From Alkalithermobacter paradoxus (GTDB taxonomy: Bacteria > Bacillota > Clostridia > Peptostreptococcales > Peptostreptococcaceae): 64,000 nt of DNA. A program made the translations under genes and the position numbers. The notes beneath the pieces are model-generated. The model was given only the letters and a program-made list of their open reading frames with translations, did no database searches and was not told the DNA's origin. Below, one piece after another: positions 27,947-38,614 of the stretch (its first letter is position 1; the number at the start of each line of letters is the position of its first letter). Location of the stretch: assembly GCA_002029295.1 (NCBI GenBank), contig MZGW01000003.1:62001-126000 (forward strand), in the 5' to 3' direction.

Positions 27947-29449
27947 TTAATTTTTCCTAAATTTCTTCAGTTCTTCGTTTAAGCTTTTGGTTTGTCTATA
28001 GACATTCTTATATAATTTGAAAAGCTCCTTATACTTCTTAACATTTTCTGGTATAGGAAGGAAGGATTTTTCCTCAACTGTAAACACATCTACACATTCA
28101 TCAAGGCTGTTATACCATCCGCATCCATAAGCTGCAAGAATTGCTGCCCCAACCGCAGGACCTTGTTCACTCGTAAGCTTTATAACCTTAGCATTGAATA
28201 TGTCTGCTTGAATTTGAAGCCAAACATCATTCTTTGCTCCACCACCAATTGAAATAATAGTATCTATTTTCTTTCCACTTTCCCTTAAGATTTCAATAGA
28301 TTCGTTTAGTGATAAAGTAATCCCTTCAATTATTGCCCTAACAAAATCAATCTTCTTATGAGATCCCTGAATTCCAATAAAACTACCTCGTATATCCGCA
28401 TCTGCATGCGGAGTCCTTTCTCCTACTAAATAAGGGGTAAACAGTAATCCATTTGACCCAATTGGAACGCTATCTAAACCTTCCAAAAGCTCTTCAAAAT
28501 TCTCATTTTTTGCAAATTCATCTTTAAACCAACTCAAACTATATCCAGCTGCTAAAGTTACTCCCATAACATAAAATGTATTTTCATCTGCATGATTAAA
28601 ATAATGAACCCTTCCACTGAAATCTAGATTATTTCTTTTCTCATATGAAAGAATAACCCCTGATGTTCCAATACTACAAAGTGTTTTTCCTTCCGAAAGA
28701 ATACCAGACCCAATTGCACCGCAAGCATTATCTGCTCCACCAGCAAATACTTTAGTTGTAATTGCTAATCCCGTAAGATCAGCAATGTCTTTGCTAATTG
28801 TTCCAACATATTGATGCGATGCTGATAATGGTGGGCATATACTTAGGTCTATCCCTAAAAGATCACAAATTTCCTCGCTCCATCTTTTCTCAGCAATATC
28901 TAACATCAATGTTCCAGCTGCATCAGAATATTCACTATAGATATTTCCAGTCATTTTATATCTTAGATAATCTTTTGGTAACATAAACATAGCTGTTTTT
29001 TCGAAAATTTCTGGTTCATACTGCTTAACCCACAAAAGCTTTGGAAGGGTAAACCCTTCTAATGCAAGATTCTTTGTAATGTTTAATAGTCTCTCTTTAC
29101 CTAGTACATCATAAATTTGTCTACACTGCTCTGTTGTTCTAGTATCATTCCAAAGAATTGCGTTTCTCAACACATTTCCAACTTTATCTAATAGTACAAG
29201 ACCATGCATCTGTCCTGAAAAGCTAATTCCTTGTATATTGTTTATATCACCATCAAAATTATTTACTAATTCACTTAAAGCTGATATCGTCTTATCTATC
29301 CATTCTTTAGGATCTTGTTCACTATAACCTGACTTTTCATGAATTAAATGATAAGCTTTTAAAACTTCATTACAAACCTTCCCATTTTCATTCATTAGTA
29401 ATACTTTTACTGCACTTGTCCCTAGGTCTATACCAATTACATATTTCAT
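27947..29449 (-). CDS. xylB: Xylulokinase
   Basis: Phosphorylates D-xylulose to xylulose 5-phosphate. The 500-residue FGGY kinase starts MKYVIGIDLGTSAVKVLLMN (phosphate-1 motif), has SFSGQMHGLVLLD as in XylB, a GGADNACGAIGSG segment and the adenosine motif SIGGGAKNDVWLQIQADIFN. It lies 15 bases after xylA and completes entry of xylose into the pentose phosphate pathway. Confidence 0.95.
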   Translation of the reverse strand: MKYVIGIDLGTSAVKVLLMNENGKVCNEVLKAYHLIHEKSGYSEQDPKEWIDKTISALSELVNNFDGDINNIQGISFSGQMHGLVLLDKVGNVLRNAILWNDTRTTEQCRQIYDVLGKERLLNITKNLALEGFTLPKLLWVKQYEPEIFEKTAMFMLPKDYLRYKMTGNIYSEYSDAAGTLMLDIAEKRWSEEICDLLGIDLSICPPLSASHQYVGTISKDIADLTGLAITTKVFAGGADNACGAIGSGILSEGKTLCSIGTSGVILSYEKRNNLDFSGRVHYFNHADENTFYVMGVTLAAGYSLSWFKDEFAKNENFEELLEGLDSVPIGSNGLLFTPYLVGERTPHADADIRGSFIGIQGSHKKIDFVRAIIEGITLSLNESIEILRESGKKIDTIISIGGGAKNDVWLQIQADIFNAKVIKLTSEQGPAVGAAILAAYGCGWYNSLDECVDVFTVEEKSFLPIPENVKKYKELFKLYKNVYRQTKSLNEELKKFRKN

Positions 29450-29463
29450 AAATAATCACCTTA

Positions 29464-30798
29464 CTAATCCTTAATAAGTTGTGCGTAAACTTCTAATAAA
29501 TACTTGTTAATAATACCCTTCAGCTTTTCTTGTCTTCCTGATTTATTCTTAATTTCACCAAGCTGCAGTGCGTATTTTTCTAATTTATGAAAATCCGCTT
29601 TACCTTCAACAATCTCAAGGCCAATTCCTTCTTTAAAACTACTATAACGTTCTTCAATAAAATCATCTAGTACTCTATCTTCAATCAGACGTTTGGCAAC
29701 TTTAGTACCAATTGCAAATGCATCCATACCTGCAATGTGAGCATAAAATAAATCTTCTACATCAAATGATGCTCTCCTTACCTTAGCATCAAAATTAAGT
29801 CCACCTGTTCCAAGTCCATCATTTTTCAAAATTTCATACATGGCAAGGGTAGTAGAGTATAAATCTGTAGGGAACTCATCTGTATCCCAACCTAACAGCA
29901 TATCCCCTTGGTTAGCATCTACAGAACCTAACATTCCATTAATACGAGCTACATGTAGCTCATGTTCAAACGTATGCCCTGCTAAAGTAGCATGATTTGC
30001 TTCGATATTAAATTTAAAGTAATCTTCTAAACCATAAGACTTTAAGAATGCCAAGCTCGTTGCAACGTCAAAATCATACTGATGCTTAGTTGGTTCTTTT
30101 GGTTTTGGCTCGATTAAAAACTGAGCATTAAATCCTATTTCTTTAGCATAGTCTTTAGCCATGTGATAAAACCTTGCCAAATTGTCAAGCTCAAGCTTCA
30201 TATTTGTATTTAAAATAGTTTCATATCCTTCACGTCCGCCCCAGAATACATAGTTTTCTGCTCCAAGCTCTTTACCAATTTCTAGGCTCTTTTTAACTTT
30301 TGCAGCTGCGTATGCATATACATCAGCATTAGGAGAAGTAGCTCCACCATGTACCCATCTAGAATGAGAAAATAAATTTGCTGTATTCCAAAGTAGTTTT
30401 GTCTTGCTAGTTTTCATATACTCTTTCATAATTGCGACAATTTCATCTAGGTTCCTATATGTTTCTCTAAGATTATCTCCTTCTGGTGCTATATCTACGT
30501 CATGGAAACAGAAGAATGGAACATCTAATTTCTCGAAAATTTCGAACGCAGCTTCTACTCTTGCTTTAGCTAGGTCCATACCTTTATACTTATCCCATGA
30601 ACGAATCATTGTTCCTTGACCAAAAGGATCTGATCCATCTCCTACAAATGTATGCCAGTAAGCTACTGAAAAACGTAAAAGCTCCTTCATCTTCTTTCCA
30701 TTAATTATTTCATCTGGATTGTAATACTTAAAAGCAAAAGGATTAGTTGAATTGGCCCCTTCATAACTTACTTTATTTATATTTTCAAAATAATTCAT
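29464..30798 (-). CDS. xylA: Xylose isomerase
   Basis: Interconverts D-xylose and D-xylulose. The 444-residue class II enzyme has [15 protein letters not shown], catalytic-His motif [13 protein letters not shown], the metal-site strand [27 protein letters not shown] and [21 protein letters not shown] 30798 is preceded by GGAGGGAG; an upstream in-frame start would place that site inside the coding region. Confidence 0.97.
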   Translation of the reverse strand: MNYFENINKVSYEGANSTNPFAFKYYNPDEIINGKKMKELLRFSVAYWHTFVGDGSDPFGQGTMIRSWDKYKGMDLAKARVEAAFEIFEKLDVPFFCFHDVDIAPEGDNLRETYRNLDEIVAIMKEYMKTSKTKLLWNTANLFSHSRWVHGGATSPNADVYAYAAAKVKKSLEIGKELGAENYVFWGGREGYETILNTNMKLELDNLARFYHMAKDYAKEIGFNAQFLIEPKPKEPTKHQYDFDVATSLAFLKSYGLEDYFKFNIEANHATLAGHTFEHELHVARINGMLGSVDANQGDMLLGWDTDEFPTDLYSTTLAMYEILKNDGLGTGGLNFDAKVRRASFDVEDLFYAHIAGMDAFAIGTKVAKRLIEDRVLDDFIEERYSSFKEGIGLEIVEGKADFHKLEKYALQLGEIKNKSGRQEKLKGIINKYLLEVYAQLIKD

Positions 30799-30842
30799 TT
30801 TATCTCCCTCCAAGTATTTATGAATTCATAATAATTTCTACC

Positions 30843-32462
30843 CTAATGTTTTTTTATTTTGTCTTCTTTGTAGACAAAGTAATCAAAATCAGCATATAGA
30901 TTCTCTCCTGAAGTATCCTGACACTGCATTCCAACAAAGGCTCCTGTAAAAAATCCTCCACCATGAACATAATCATCAGAAAGTTTATAAGAATATAGCT
31001 GTATAGGGATTGTTACCCAGTTTTCTCCATCAAAAGAATATGAATATTCATAAGTAGTGGTCTTCACTTGAACTCTAAGATATACATAATTAGCATCTTC
31101 TGGTATAACTATTTCTTTACCTCTAAGCGGTTGACTGAATTTAAAGTTATCACAGATTATTAAATCAAGTATTCTTCCTTTCTGCTCATTCCACGTAACA
31201 TGCAAATATGTCCAGTTTTTCGTATTGTAATAGTTCGCTAGTCCAGCTGATTGCTGAAAAGAATCTGGATAAAATGCAACTTTCGTTTCTGCTATGAAAT
31301 TAAAGTGTTGCCAACGTCTCGCTACAAAAGCCTGCGTAAATCTAGATGTTAAAGATTCCTTTCCATATAGCCTTAAGTGTCCAGGATTATCTTCTAGTGA
31401 AAGAATATTTTCTCCAAGCGGTATACGGAGTGTTTGGAAATGGTGATTTAAAATTCCACTATTGAAATCATCTTTTTCTTCATAATCTTTCTCCCACTTT
31501 ACCTCTTCAATATTAGGACCCTGAATTTCAAGAGATGGCTGATTCCCCCCTACTACATAAGGCCAATTATCTCTCCACTCTATTCTTTGGATTGCAGTTT
31601 CCCTACCTAGAGGACAATAACCTCGATCTTCTAATAAAGGGGCTTCTCCTTTTGGTAACGGACGTCCAGTTAAATGTACCAAAAACCATTCATCTGTATG
31701 AGTTTTTACTATAGATGCATGACCAGCTTTCTGAAGTGGATTGTGAGGATACGGCCATGACGTCAATAATGGATTTTTCGGGTGTACTTCATACGGCCCC
31801 CATATATCTTTAGATCTTGCTATAGTAACTGCATGATTATATCTAGTTCCCCCTTCTGCAGTTAAAAGATAGTAATATCCATTAATCTTGTATAAGTGGG
31901 GAGCTTCTGTCAGTTTTATATCAGTTCCCTTGAAGATAATGTCTTTTCTTCCAACAAGCTTGCATTCTCTAACACTATATTCCTGCAAAATAATTCCATA
32001 AAAATTATGATTTCCAACGCGATGGTCCCAGTACATGTTTACTAAATACTTCTTACCATCTTCATCATGAAATAATGATGGATCAAAGCCTGAGCTATTT
32101 AAATAAATAGGTTCTGACCACTCACCATCTATTGTTTCACAGTTTACTAAGTAATTGTGACAATCCTTCCATTGACCATCTACAACCTTTACATCAGTGT
32201 AAATTAACCAAAATTTTTCGTCTGCATATGAAAGCTGTGGCGCCCAAATTCCACCTGAATCAGGGTTTCCTAGCATGTTCAGTTGGCTTATTCTATTTAA
32301 TGGCCTAGCAGCTAGTCGCCAATTTTTTAAATCCTTCGAATGATATATTCCAACTCCTGGAAACCATTCAAATGTTGAAACTGCAATATAGTAATCTTCA
32401 CCCACACGACATATACTTGGATCTGGGTTAAACCCTGTTAAAATAGGATTTTGAATTATCAT
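30843..32462 (-). CDS. Glycoside hydrolase family 43 beta-xylosidase (cytosolic)
   Basis: Releases xylose from xylo-oligosaccharides taken up by the adjacent ABC importer. The 539-residue protein has an N-terminal five-bladed propeller (1-320) with the GH43 acids in [15 protein letters not shown] (base Asp), [15 protein letters not shown] (pKa-modulating Asp) and [10 protein letters not shown] (acid Glu), and a C-terminal beta-sandwich (about 340-535) of the XynB/Xsa type. No signal peptide, so intracellular. ATG 32462 follows GAGGGGGG. Confidence 0.94.
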   Translation of the reverse strand: MIIQNPILTGFNPDPSICRVGEDYYIAVSTFEWFPGVGIYHSKDLKNWRLAARPLNRISQLNMLGNPDSGGIWAPQLSYADEKFWLIYTDVKVVDGQWKDCHNYLVNCETIDGEWSEPIYLNSSGFDPSLFHDEDGKKYLVNMYWDHRVGNHNFYGIILQEYSVRECKLVGRKDIIFKGTDIKLTEAPHLYKINGYYYLLTAEGGTRYNHAVTIARSKDIWGPYEVHPKNPLLTSWPYPHNPLQKAGHASIVKTHTDEWFLVHLTGRPLPKGEAPLLEDRGYCPLGRETAIQRIEWRDNWPYVVGGNQPSLEIQGPNIEEVKWEKDYEEKDDFNSGILNHHFQTLRIPLGENILSLEDNPGHLRLYGKESLTSRFTQAFVARRWQHFNFIAETKVAFYPDSFQQSAGLANYYNTKNWTYLHVTWNEQKGRILDLIICDNFKFSQPLRGKEIVIPEDANYVYLRVQVKTTTYEYSYSFDGENWVTIPIQLYSYKLSDDYVHGGGFFTGAFVGMQCQDTSGENLYADFDYFVYKEDKIKKH

Positions 32463-32513
32463 ACTCTTTTCCCCCCTCAAATCTATTCTTGCATTTATAA
32501 AAATTGATTTAAT

Positions 32514-33416
32514 TTATCCTTTTATAGATCCAGCGGTTATTCCTTCTATAATTCGATCACTTAATATAAAGAATGCCAACAAGATAGGAAGTACACTAAT
32601 CATAAGAGTGGCTCCAATTGCTCCCCAGTCTGTTGAGTACTGTCCTACGAAATTTTGTATTCCAACAGTTAGTGTTTTATACTTATCTGAGCTAATGAAT
32701 GTGTTAACAAAAACAAATTCATTCCAGTTATAAATCATATTTATTATGGCAGTTGTTACCACTACAGGCGTAGTCATCGGTAATATAATCTGAAAAAACA
32801 TTCTATGAATAGAACAACCATCCATAATTGCTGCTTCCTCAATTTCCTTTGGTAAAGTATAATAAAATCCTGATAAAATCATAATAGTGAGAGAAAGATT
32901 GAAAGCAATGTATGTAAGGACAATAGACATAGGATTATCCATTAGCTTTACACTCTTAAAAAAACTAAATAATGGGATTAATGTTGAATGTACAGGAATC
33001 ATCAATCCAACCATAAATATTCCTAAGACAAAATCTTTATACTTCCATTTCATACGAGTAATTGCAAAGGTTACACAACTTGCCAGTAGAATTGTTACAA
33101 ATACTGCAACTACTGTAATCCATATACTATTAAAAAAATATACACCTATATTACCTTGTGTCCAAACTTTTACGTAATTCTCCCAATGAGGGTTTAGTGG
33201 TAAAGACAATGCGGGCGTATTAAAAATTTCCTGATTTGTTTTAAGAGAGAAAAATAACAACCAGACTAAAGGAAAAACTTGAATTACAGCTAATAAAATT
33301 AATGTAGAATACAACACAACCCTAGCTAAATGCTTTAATAGTATAGATTTAGAGCCATTTATTTCTACTTTTCTAGCAGCTTGTGATGTATTTTTATTCT
33401 CTGTTATAGCTTTCAT
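32514..33416 (-). CDS. Carbohydrate ABC transporter permease (MalG type)
   Basis: A 300-residue CUT1 permease with six helices and the EAA loop EIEEAAIMDGCSIHRMFFQI-ILP that docks the ATPase. It follows the other permease by 12 bases. No ATPase gene is in the operon, so a shared MsmX-type ATPase encoded elsewhere must energise it. Confidence 0.93.
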   Translation of the reverse strand: MKAITENKNTSQAARKVEINGSKSILLKHLARVVLYSTLILLAVIQVFPLVWLLFFSLKTNQEIFNTPALSLPLNPHWENYVKVWTQGNIGVYFFNSIWITVVAVFVTILLASCVTFAITRMKWKYKDFVLGIFMVGLMIPVHSTLIPLFSFFKSVKLMDNPMSIVLTYIAFNLSLTIMILSGFYYTLPKEIEEAAIMDGCSIHRMFFQIILPMTTPVVVTTAIINMIYNWNEFVFVNTFISSDKYKTLTVGIQNFVGQYSTDWGAIGATLMISVLPILLAFFILSDRIIEGITAGSIKG

Positions 33417-33428
33417 TATTTCTCCCCC

Positions 33429-34307
33429 CTAATATTGTATTTCTTCCTGCGAAGCAGTTAGCTTTCGGATTACCCAAGTAATTCCTAAACAAATAAGCAA
33501 TAAAAAGAACCCTATGGCACTTCCATATCCAAAGTCATATGTACGGAATGCCTGTTTATACATATATGAAGCTATAACTTCACTAGCTCCATTAGGTCCT
33601 CCATTTGTCATTACATAGATCAAATCAAAATATTTAAGAGAACCTACTACTGCTAAAACAACTGTTACCTTAATTACATTTGCAATTAACGGTATTTTAA
33701 TTTTGTATGCAACTTGCCAAGGTGTTGCTCCATCAATTGTAGCTGCTTCTACTAATGACTCAGGAATATTCTTTAACGCTGCGTAATAGATCAAGATATA
33801 AAAACCTGCATACTGCCATAAAATAGCAATGAATATTGCATATAGAACTATATTAGTGTCTGCTAACCATAAAGGTGGATTCTTTACACCTATATGCGTT
33901 AGAAAGCTATTAAACACTCCACTTGTAGGATGGTATATTCTTAACCAAAGCTGAGCAATGGCTACAGATGAAAGTAACATAGGAATTAAATAAACCTTCT
34001 TAAAAAAATTCGCTCCTTTTATTTTCCCTGACAGAACTAATGCAATTAATAAGTATATCCCTAAACTAAGTACAGAAAATATAGCAAGTAAAAAAGAATG
34101 CTTAACACTTTGCCAAAACATTTGATCGGACATTAGTCTTGTATAATTCGATAATCCACTAAATTCCATATGCCCTATCCCATCCCATTTCATTAAGCCG
34201 TAGTATCCTGTCATTATAATAGGACTATATACTAAAACCATCATTATTATCAGTGCTGGTAGTACATATAATGCAATAATCCTTTTATCCGACATAACTT
34301 TGTCCAT
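33429..34307 (-). CDS. Carbohydrate ABC transporter permease (MalF type)
   Basis: A 292-residue CUT1 permease, six helices, with EAA loop LVEAATIDGATPWQVAYKI. It pairs with the following MalG-type permease. Start ATG 34307 has GAAAGGAG nine bases upstream. A stem-loop separates it from the binding-protein gene. Confidence 0.93.
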   Translation of the reverse strand: MDKVMSDKRIIALYVLPALIIMMVLVYSPIIMTGYYGLMKWDGIGHMEFSGLSNYTRLMSDQMFWQSVKHSFLLAIFSVLSLGIYLLIALVLSGKIKGANFFKKVYLIPMLLSSVAIAQLWLRIYHPTSGVFNSFLTHIGVKNPPLWLADTNIVLYAIFIAILWQYAGFYILIYYAALKNIPESLVEAATIDGATPWQVAYKIKIPLIANVIKVTVVLAVVGSLKYFDLIYVMTNGGPNGASEVIASYMYKQAFRTYDFGYGSAIGFFLLLICLGITWVIRKLTASQEEIQY

Positions 34308-34354
34308 TCATTTTATCTCCTTTCGAAGTTATTCAGAGTAAAACCTTCATATCT

Positions 34355-34394
34355 AATAAAGGATATATCTGTTTTTTCTGATATATCCTTTATT
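34355..34394 (-). terminator. Intercistronic stem-loop after the sugar-binding lipoprotein gene
   Basis: Perfect 15-base stem AATAAAGGATATATC / GATATATCCTTTATT with a ten-base loop, between binding protein and permease. It likely limits read-through or protects the upstream mRNA, giving more binding protein than permease. Confidence 0.75.
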
Positions 34395-34408
34395 GAAATG
34401 ATTAAGTA

Positions 34409-35728
34409 TTATTTAGCTTCTCCTGCAAGAGCTTCTTCATGTTCTCTAGCAAAATCTCTTGGACTAGCTTGATTTCCAAAAAGAGATTGAATCATATTTA
34501 AATGAGTTTCTGCTGTAGCAGCTTTCATTTGTACGTCTGCGAATAAAGTGATATTGCTAGCTTCTCTTAAGTCATTTAAAACATCTATATATAATTCAGG
34601 TAAATCTAATTCTGATGTATCTACTGTCGTAGCAGGTATAACACCAACTCTAGTAACTGCTTGTTGTCCCCATCTTTCAACGAAGAACTTAACAAACTTC
34701 TTAGCTTCATCCCTTACTGGTGAATTTTCAGCAACGAATAGCCCTACTCCTGGTCCTCCAACCCAGCTATCAACATTTCCCTTACCACCTTCAACTACAG
34801 GGAATTTAAAGTATCCAACACTATCCCTAAATTCTTTTGATACTTCTTCATCAGTAGTGAAATTAGGTAATTCCCAAGAACCCATAAGATACATTGCAGC
34901 ATTCCCATTAAGAAACTCTGCTTTACCTTCATCATTTGACAGTCCATTGAACCCTCTTACAAAAGCATTCATATTAACTAAATTTTGAATTTCTTCAGCA
35001 GCTTTAACCAAACTTTCGTCTTCAAAGCTACCAGTACGGTTAATTGCATTTGTTAATACATCTGGTCCACCGATTCTATCTGCAAGGTACATATACCATA
35101 AAGACCCAGTCCAACGGTCCCTGTTTCCAAGAGCTATAGGTGCAACATTGTTATCAGTAAGAGTCTTAACAACACTCTTAAATTCTTCATAATCTCTAGG
35201 AACCTCAAGATTATATTTAGCAAAGATTGACTTATTATAGTAAAGAGGTACAATATTCAATTCTAGAGGTAGAGCATAAGTTTGCCCATCTACTTCATAT
35301 GCCTCTGTAGTACCTGGAATAAAGGCTGCTTTTAAATCTCCATCCAGAATATCATTTAATGATGTAAAACGATTTCCTTTCACATATGGCTCTATGAAAC
35401 CACCAGCCCATGTCATTCCTATATCAGGCAAGTCATTTGAAGCAGAACTAATTTGTAATTTGTTTTTATACTGTTCATTTTCTAACACTTCCTGTACCAC
35501 CCTTACGTGCGGGTTCAAATTCTGATATTCTTCAATGATTTCACTTACTAACATATTGTGCTGTCTTGAACTTCCCGCTGGCCATAAATGCATGAACTTT
35601 ATAGTTACACGGTCATCCCCTTTCTGATTTTCTTGAGAACCTGAATTTTCAACTGAAGAACACCCTGTTGCCATCAGCATTAGAGCTAACGCTAAGATCA
35701 AGACTACTGAGTGAAATTTCTTATTCAC
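34409..35728 (-). CDS. Extracellular sugar-binding lipoprotein of ABC importer
   Basis: A 439-residue CUT1 solute-binding protein with signal peptide and lipobox LMLMATGCSS (lipidated Cys23). Ligand-binding fold features include IKFMHLWPAGS, AMYLMGSWELPNF and VGGPGVGLFVAENSP. The context with GH43, xylA and xylB makes xylo-oligosaccharides the likely ligand. Start is GTG 35728 after GGGGGG. Confidence 0.92.
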   Translation of the reverse strand: MNKKFHSVVLILALALMLMATGCSSVENSGSQENQKGDDRVTIKFMHLWPAGSSRQHNMLVSEIIEEYQNLNPHVRVVQEVLENEQYKNKLQISSASNDLPDIGMTWAGGFIEPYVKGNRFTSLNDILDGDLKAAFIPGTTEAYEVDGQTYALPLELNIVPLYYNKSIFAKYNLEVPRDYEEFKSVVKTLTDNNVAPIALGNRDRWTGSLWYMYLADRIGGPDVLTNAINRTGSFEDESLVKAAEEIQNLVNMNAFVRGFNGLSNDEGKAEFLNGNAAMYLMGSWELPNFTTDEEVSKEFRDSVGYFKFPVVEGGKGNVDSWVGGPGVGLFVAENSPVRDEAKKFVKFFVERWGQQAVTRVGVIPATTVDTSELDLPELYIDVLNDLREASNITLFADVQMKAATAETHLNMIQSLFGNQASPRDFAREHEEALAGEAK

Positions 35729-35848
35729 TTTTTATCCCCCCATTCTTAAAGCATTTTAAATTTTCAGAATATTTTCTTCCTATACTTAGTCTATCATCTC
35801 ACCTCTCGTGGAACAAGGTAACAGTGATTGTATAAAATACCACTTTTT

Positions 35849-36634
35849 TTAGATGTCATTATCTTTATTTGATTTTCTAAACTGGTGAGGGGTTATTCCT
35901 TCGAATTCTCTAAATAGTTTTATAAAATATTTGCTGGTATGGTATCCGACATTTTGAGCAATTTCATCTATACTTAAATTTGTTGATACTAATAATTTTT
36001 TTGCTTCCTGTAACCTTTTTCGTGTTATATATTCACTAAATGTAAGACCTGTGTGTTCCTTAAATAATACACTTAGATAACTGTGATTTAAGTGAACATG
36101 CTTTGCTACTTCCTTCAAGCTTAGTTGCGTTTTTATGCTCTTGTCTATGAAACCAAGTGCTTCTTTAATAGGAGATTGGTTCTGATAATTTTCACTTTCT
36201 ATATTCAATAATTGTTTGTCGACAATTTTCTCTATCTTTTCAACTTTATTCTGATTATCTTCTACTTCCATTGCTTTTTCTACTGATTCAATTAACTTGC
36301 TTTTACTAATAGGTTTAAGCAGGTAATTTACCACACCTAGTTGGATTGCTCTTTGCGCGTAATCAAACTCTGGAAATCCAGACAAAATAATGGAAACTAA
36401 TCTATCTTGTCTATTTCTCAATTGTTCTAACATTTTCAAGCCAGAAATCTCAGGCATACAAATATCCGTTATCAGAAGATGTACTTTTTTTTCTTCTAGA
36501 ATCTCAAATGCTTCTTTGGCACTAGCTGCACACAAAACATCATATTTTCCCTCTCCCCACACTTCAATAGTTTTCTTCAATCCTTGCCTAGTTCGTGGCT
36601 CATCATCGACAATTAAAATAGTTTTATAGTACAT
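35849..36634 (-). CDS. Response regulator with AraC-type DNA-binding domain
   Basis: A 261-residue YesN-type regulator: receiver domain (1-120; phospho-acceptor Asp in LLITDICMPEISG), linker, and C-terminal AraC/XylS domain (about 155-258) ending in the second helix-turn-helix SIDEIAQNVGYHTSKYFIKL. ATG 36634 is preferred from the GGAG spacing. It overlaps the kinase gene by 11 bases and lies before the importer operon, which it presumably activates in response to extracellular xylosides. Confidence 0.93.
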   Translation of the reverse strand: MYYKTILIVDDEPRTRQGLKKTIEVWGEGKYDVLCAASAKEAFEILEEKKVHLLITDICMPEISGLKMLEQLRNRQDRLVSIILSGFPEFDYAQRAIQLGVVNYLLKPISKSKLIESVEKAMEVEDNQNKVEKIEKIVDKQLLNIESENYQNQSPIKEALGFIDKSIKTQLSLKEVAKHVHLNHSYLSVLFKEHTGLTFSEYITRKRLQEAKKLLVSTNLSIDEIAQNVGYHTSKYFIKLFREFEGITPHQFRKSNKDNDI

Positions 36635-38378
36635 TCTCAATCTCCTCCCCTATAGGAATCTCAAAAGTTACGCATGTCCATTCATTTTCTTTACTCTCGA
36701 TAGAAAATTCAATTTCTCCTTTGTCAATATAATTAAGTTGGAGTCTCTTATAAATATTAACGAGAGCCACCCCTTTTCCCTTAAAAGAAGATATTATTCC
36801 TGATTTTAATGACTGTCTAATAGAATGCAGAGTAGTTTTATTAATTCCAATCCCATCATCCATTACTTTAATCACTAATTTTTTAAGAGGTTTTACTTCT
36901 TGAACTATTACAGACACAGTACCTTTATCATTTTTATTTCCTATCCCATGTAGTATCGCATTTTCTACAAGTGGCTGGATTATTAGTTTTGGAATTTTGA
37001 TATTAATACCAGGTGGCAAAGAGACGTCCCAGGTGAGTTTGTCACCTAATCTCATTTTCATAATCTTAAGATATCTTTCTATATGTTGAAGTTCATCTTG
37101 TATAAATACTAATTCATCCTCAACTCTAGAACTAGTTATTGTATAGCGAAACAATTCTGACATAGCAATCACAATTTCCGCTAATTCTTCTTCACCTTTT
37201 TCTTCTAGTGACCAATATAAAGCTTCTAACGTGTTATATAGGAAATGTGGGTTAATTTGTGCTTGCAAAGCTTTCAATTCTACTTGATTAATTAATATTT
37301 CTTTTTCGTACACTACTTTAATTAGGTGATTTATATTCTCAACTAATTCATTGTAAGTTTTATTCAATTTAGTAAGTTCAACAGTTGATGTTTTCTCTGA
37401 AATAGGCTTTAATCCATGCAATTTAGCATTTTCCATCGTTTTGATTAAGTTTAAAACTGGTTGTGTAACCATTGTCGAGAAGAAAAAAGAGAAGTAAAAA
37501 AAGATAATAAAACCTATGATCCCTGAAAATAAAATTGCAGTTCGAAGAACAGAAATTCCCTTCATTACTGCATATACTGGAGTTAGAATCATCACCGTCC
37601 ATCCTGTTAAATCCGATTTTACTTTAGATACTATATAATCTCTGTTATCTATGTTCATTAGCTTCTTACTTTTTCCAATAATTTCTTCAACATCTCCATA
37701 ATAATTTAAAGAAATAGGTGAATTTTCTTCGTCAAGAATGATCGTATATTCCCCCTGCTGAGTTGTTTTAGAAGCATTATGTAGTGTAAAGTAATTTTTA
37801 TGCATGCTTATCAATAAATATCCTCCATTAGAAAACCACCGATCTATTAGACTTACTTGGCGAATAGCTAAATGTAGATTAGGGTCTCTTGGATCTTGCC
37901 CAATCCATACCATTTTCCCTTTTCCATCTCTTGCTTTTTCTATCCAATCCTTATTCACACGACTAGATAAGCTAGCTTCATTCAATGGAAAAAGTCTTCT
38001 ACCATCTTCTAAATAGAGTTCAAATGAATGAATCCCATCTGAATAAACTTGATAATTATTTACTACCTGCATAAGAGACTGACGTTGGTTAAAGCTTGTA
38101 GGTTTACCATCAACTTCGTCTAGTAATAATTGTTGTACATATAGATTTGTTGTGACTTGTCTAGATATTATATCAATTTGGCGATATAAAGTTTCTAGCC
38201 TTTCGCTGACTTGAACTGTTGTTTCTTGTATTTGTATTTCTGCATTATACCTCAATAAATTTGATACAATGCTAAAAATAATAATATTAACGAAAAATAA
38301 TACAAAGATAATAGCAATTAAAAAAACAATCAGTATTTGATTACGAAGTGTATTAAATTTGTTTAACCTAGAAATCAA
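36624..38378 (-). CDS. Sensor histidine kinase, YesM type
   Basis: A 584-residue kinase: N-terminal helix, large extracytoplasmic Cache-like region (about 40-280), second helix (AILFSGIIGFIIFFYFSFFF), HAMP-like linker, then a His_kinase domain with phospho-acceptor His in LQAQINPHFLYNTLEALYW and ATPase N box PLVENAILHGI and G box VMDDGIGI. Start TTG 38378 with AAGGTTGA upstream. It pairs with the AraC-type regulator. Confidence 0.92.
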   Translation of the reverse strand: MISRLNKFNTLRNQILIVFLIAIIFVLFFVNIIIFSIVSNLLRYNAEIQIQETTVQVSERLETLYRQIDIISRQVTTNLYVQQLLLDEVDGKPTSFNQRQSLMQVVNNYQVYSDGIHSFELYLEDGRRLFPLNEASLSSRVNKDWIEKARDGKGKMVWIGQDPRDPNLHLAIRQVSLIDRWFSNGGYLLISMHKNYFTLHNASKTTQQGEYTIILDEENSPISLNYYGDVEEIIGKSKKLMNIDNRDYIVSKVKSDLTGWTVMILTPVYAVMKGISVLRTAILFSGIIGFIIFFYFSFFFSTMVTQPVLNLIKTMENAKLHGLKPISEKTSTVELTKLNKTYNELVENINHLIKVVYEKEILINQVELKALQAQINPHFLYNTLEALYWSLEEKGEEELAEIVIAMSELFRYTITSSRVEDELVFIQDELQHIERYLKIMKMRLGDKLTWDVSLPPGINIKIPKLIIQPLVENAILHGIGNKNDKGTVSVIVQEVKPLKKLVIKVMDDGIGINKTTLHSIRQSLKSGIISSFKGKGVALVNIYKRLQLNYIDKGEIEFSIESKENEWTCVTFEIPIGEEIENVL

Positions 38379-38540
38379 GTAAAATCAACCTTTCTTATTT
38401 TTATTTAAAACTTAAACCAAAGTCCTAATCTTACTTTTTCTCTGCCTCTAACTAATTTCCTTCTTCACTCCACTTAAAAATGCAGATCTAAGCTACCATT
38501 GATTAGGCAACATACACATTCGTTATAAACTCTCAAAAAA

Positions 38541-38566
38541 TCCCCTAGGCTTAATTACCTAGGGGA
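38541..38566 (-). terminator. Terminator of the siderophore operon
   Basis: TCCCCTAGG / CCTAGGGGA nine-base stem followed on the minus strand by TTTTTTGAG, 50 bases after the MFS gene stop. The rest of 38379-38614 holds no ORF I can support. Confidence 0.85.
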
Positions 38567-38614
38567 GGATACATTACTATTCAATTTTTATATAAACTGC
38601 TACTTCAGTTGATA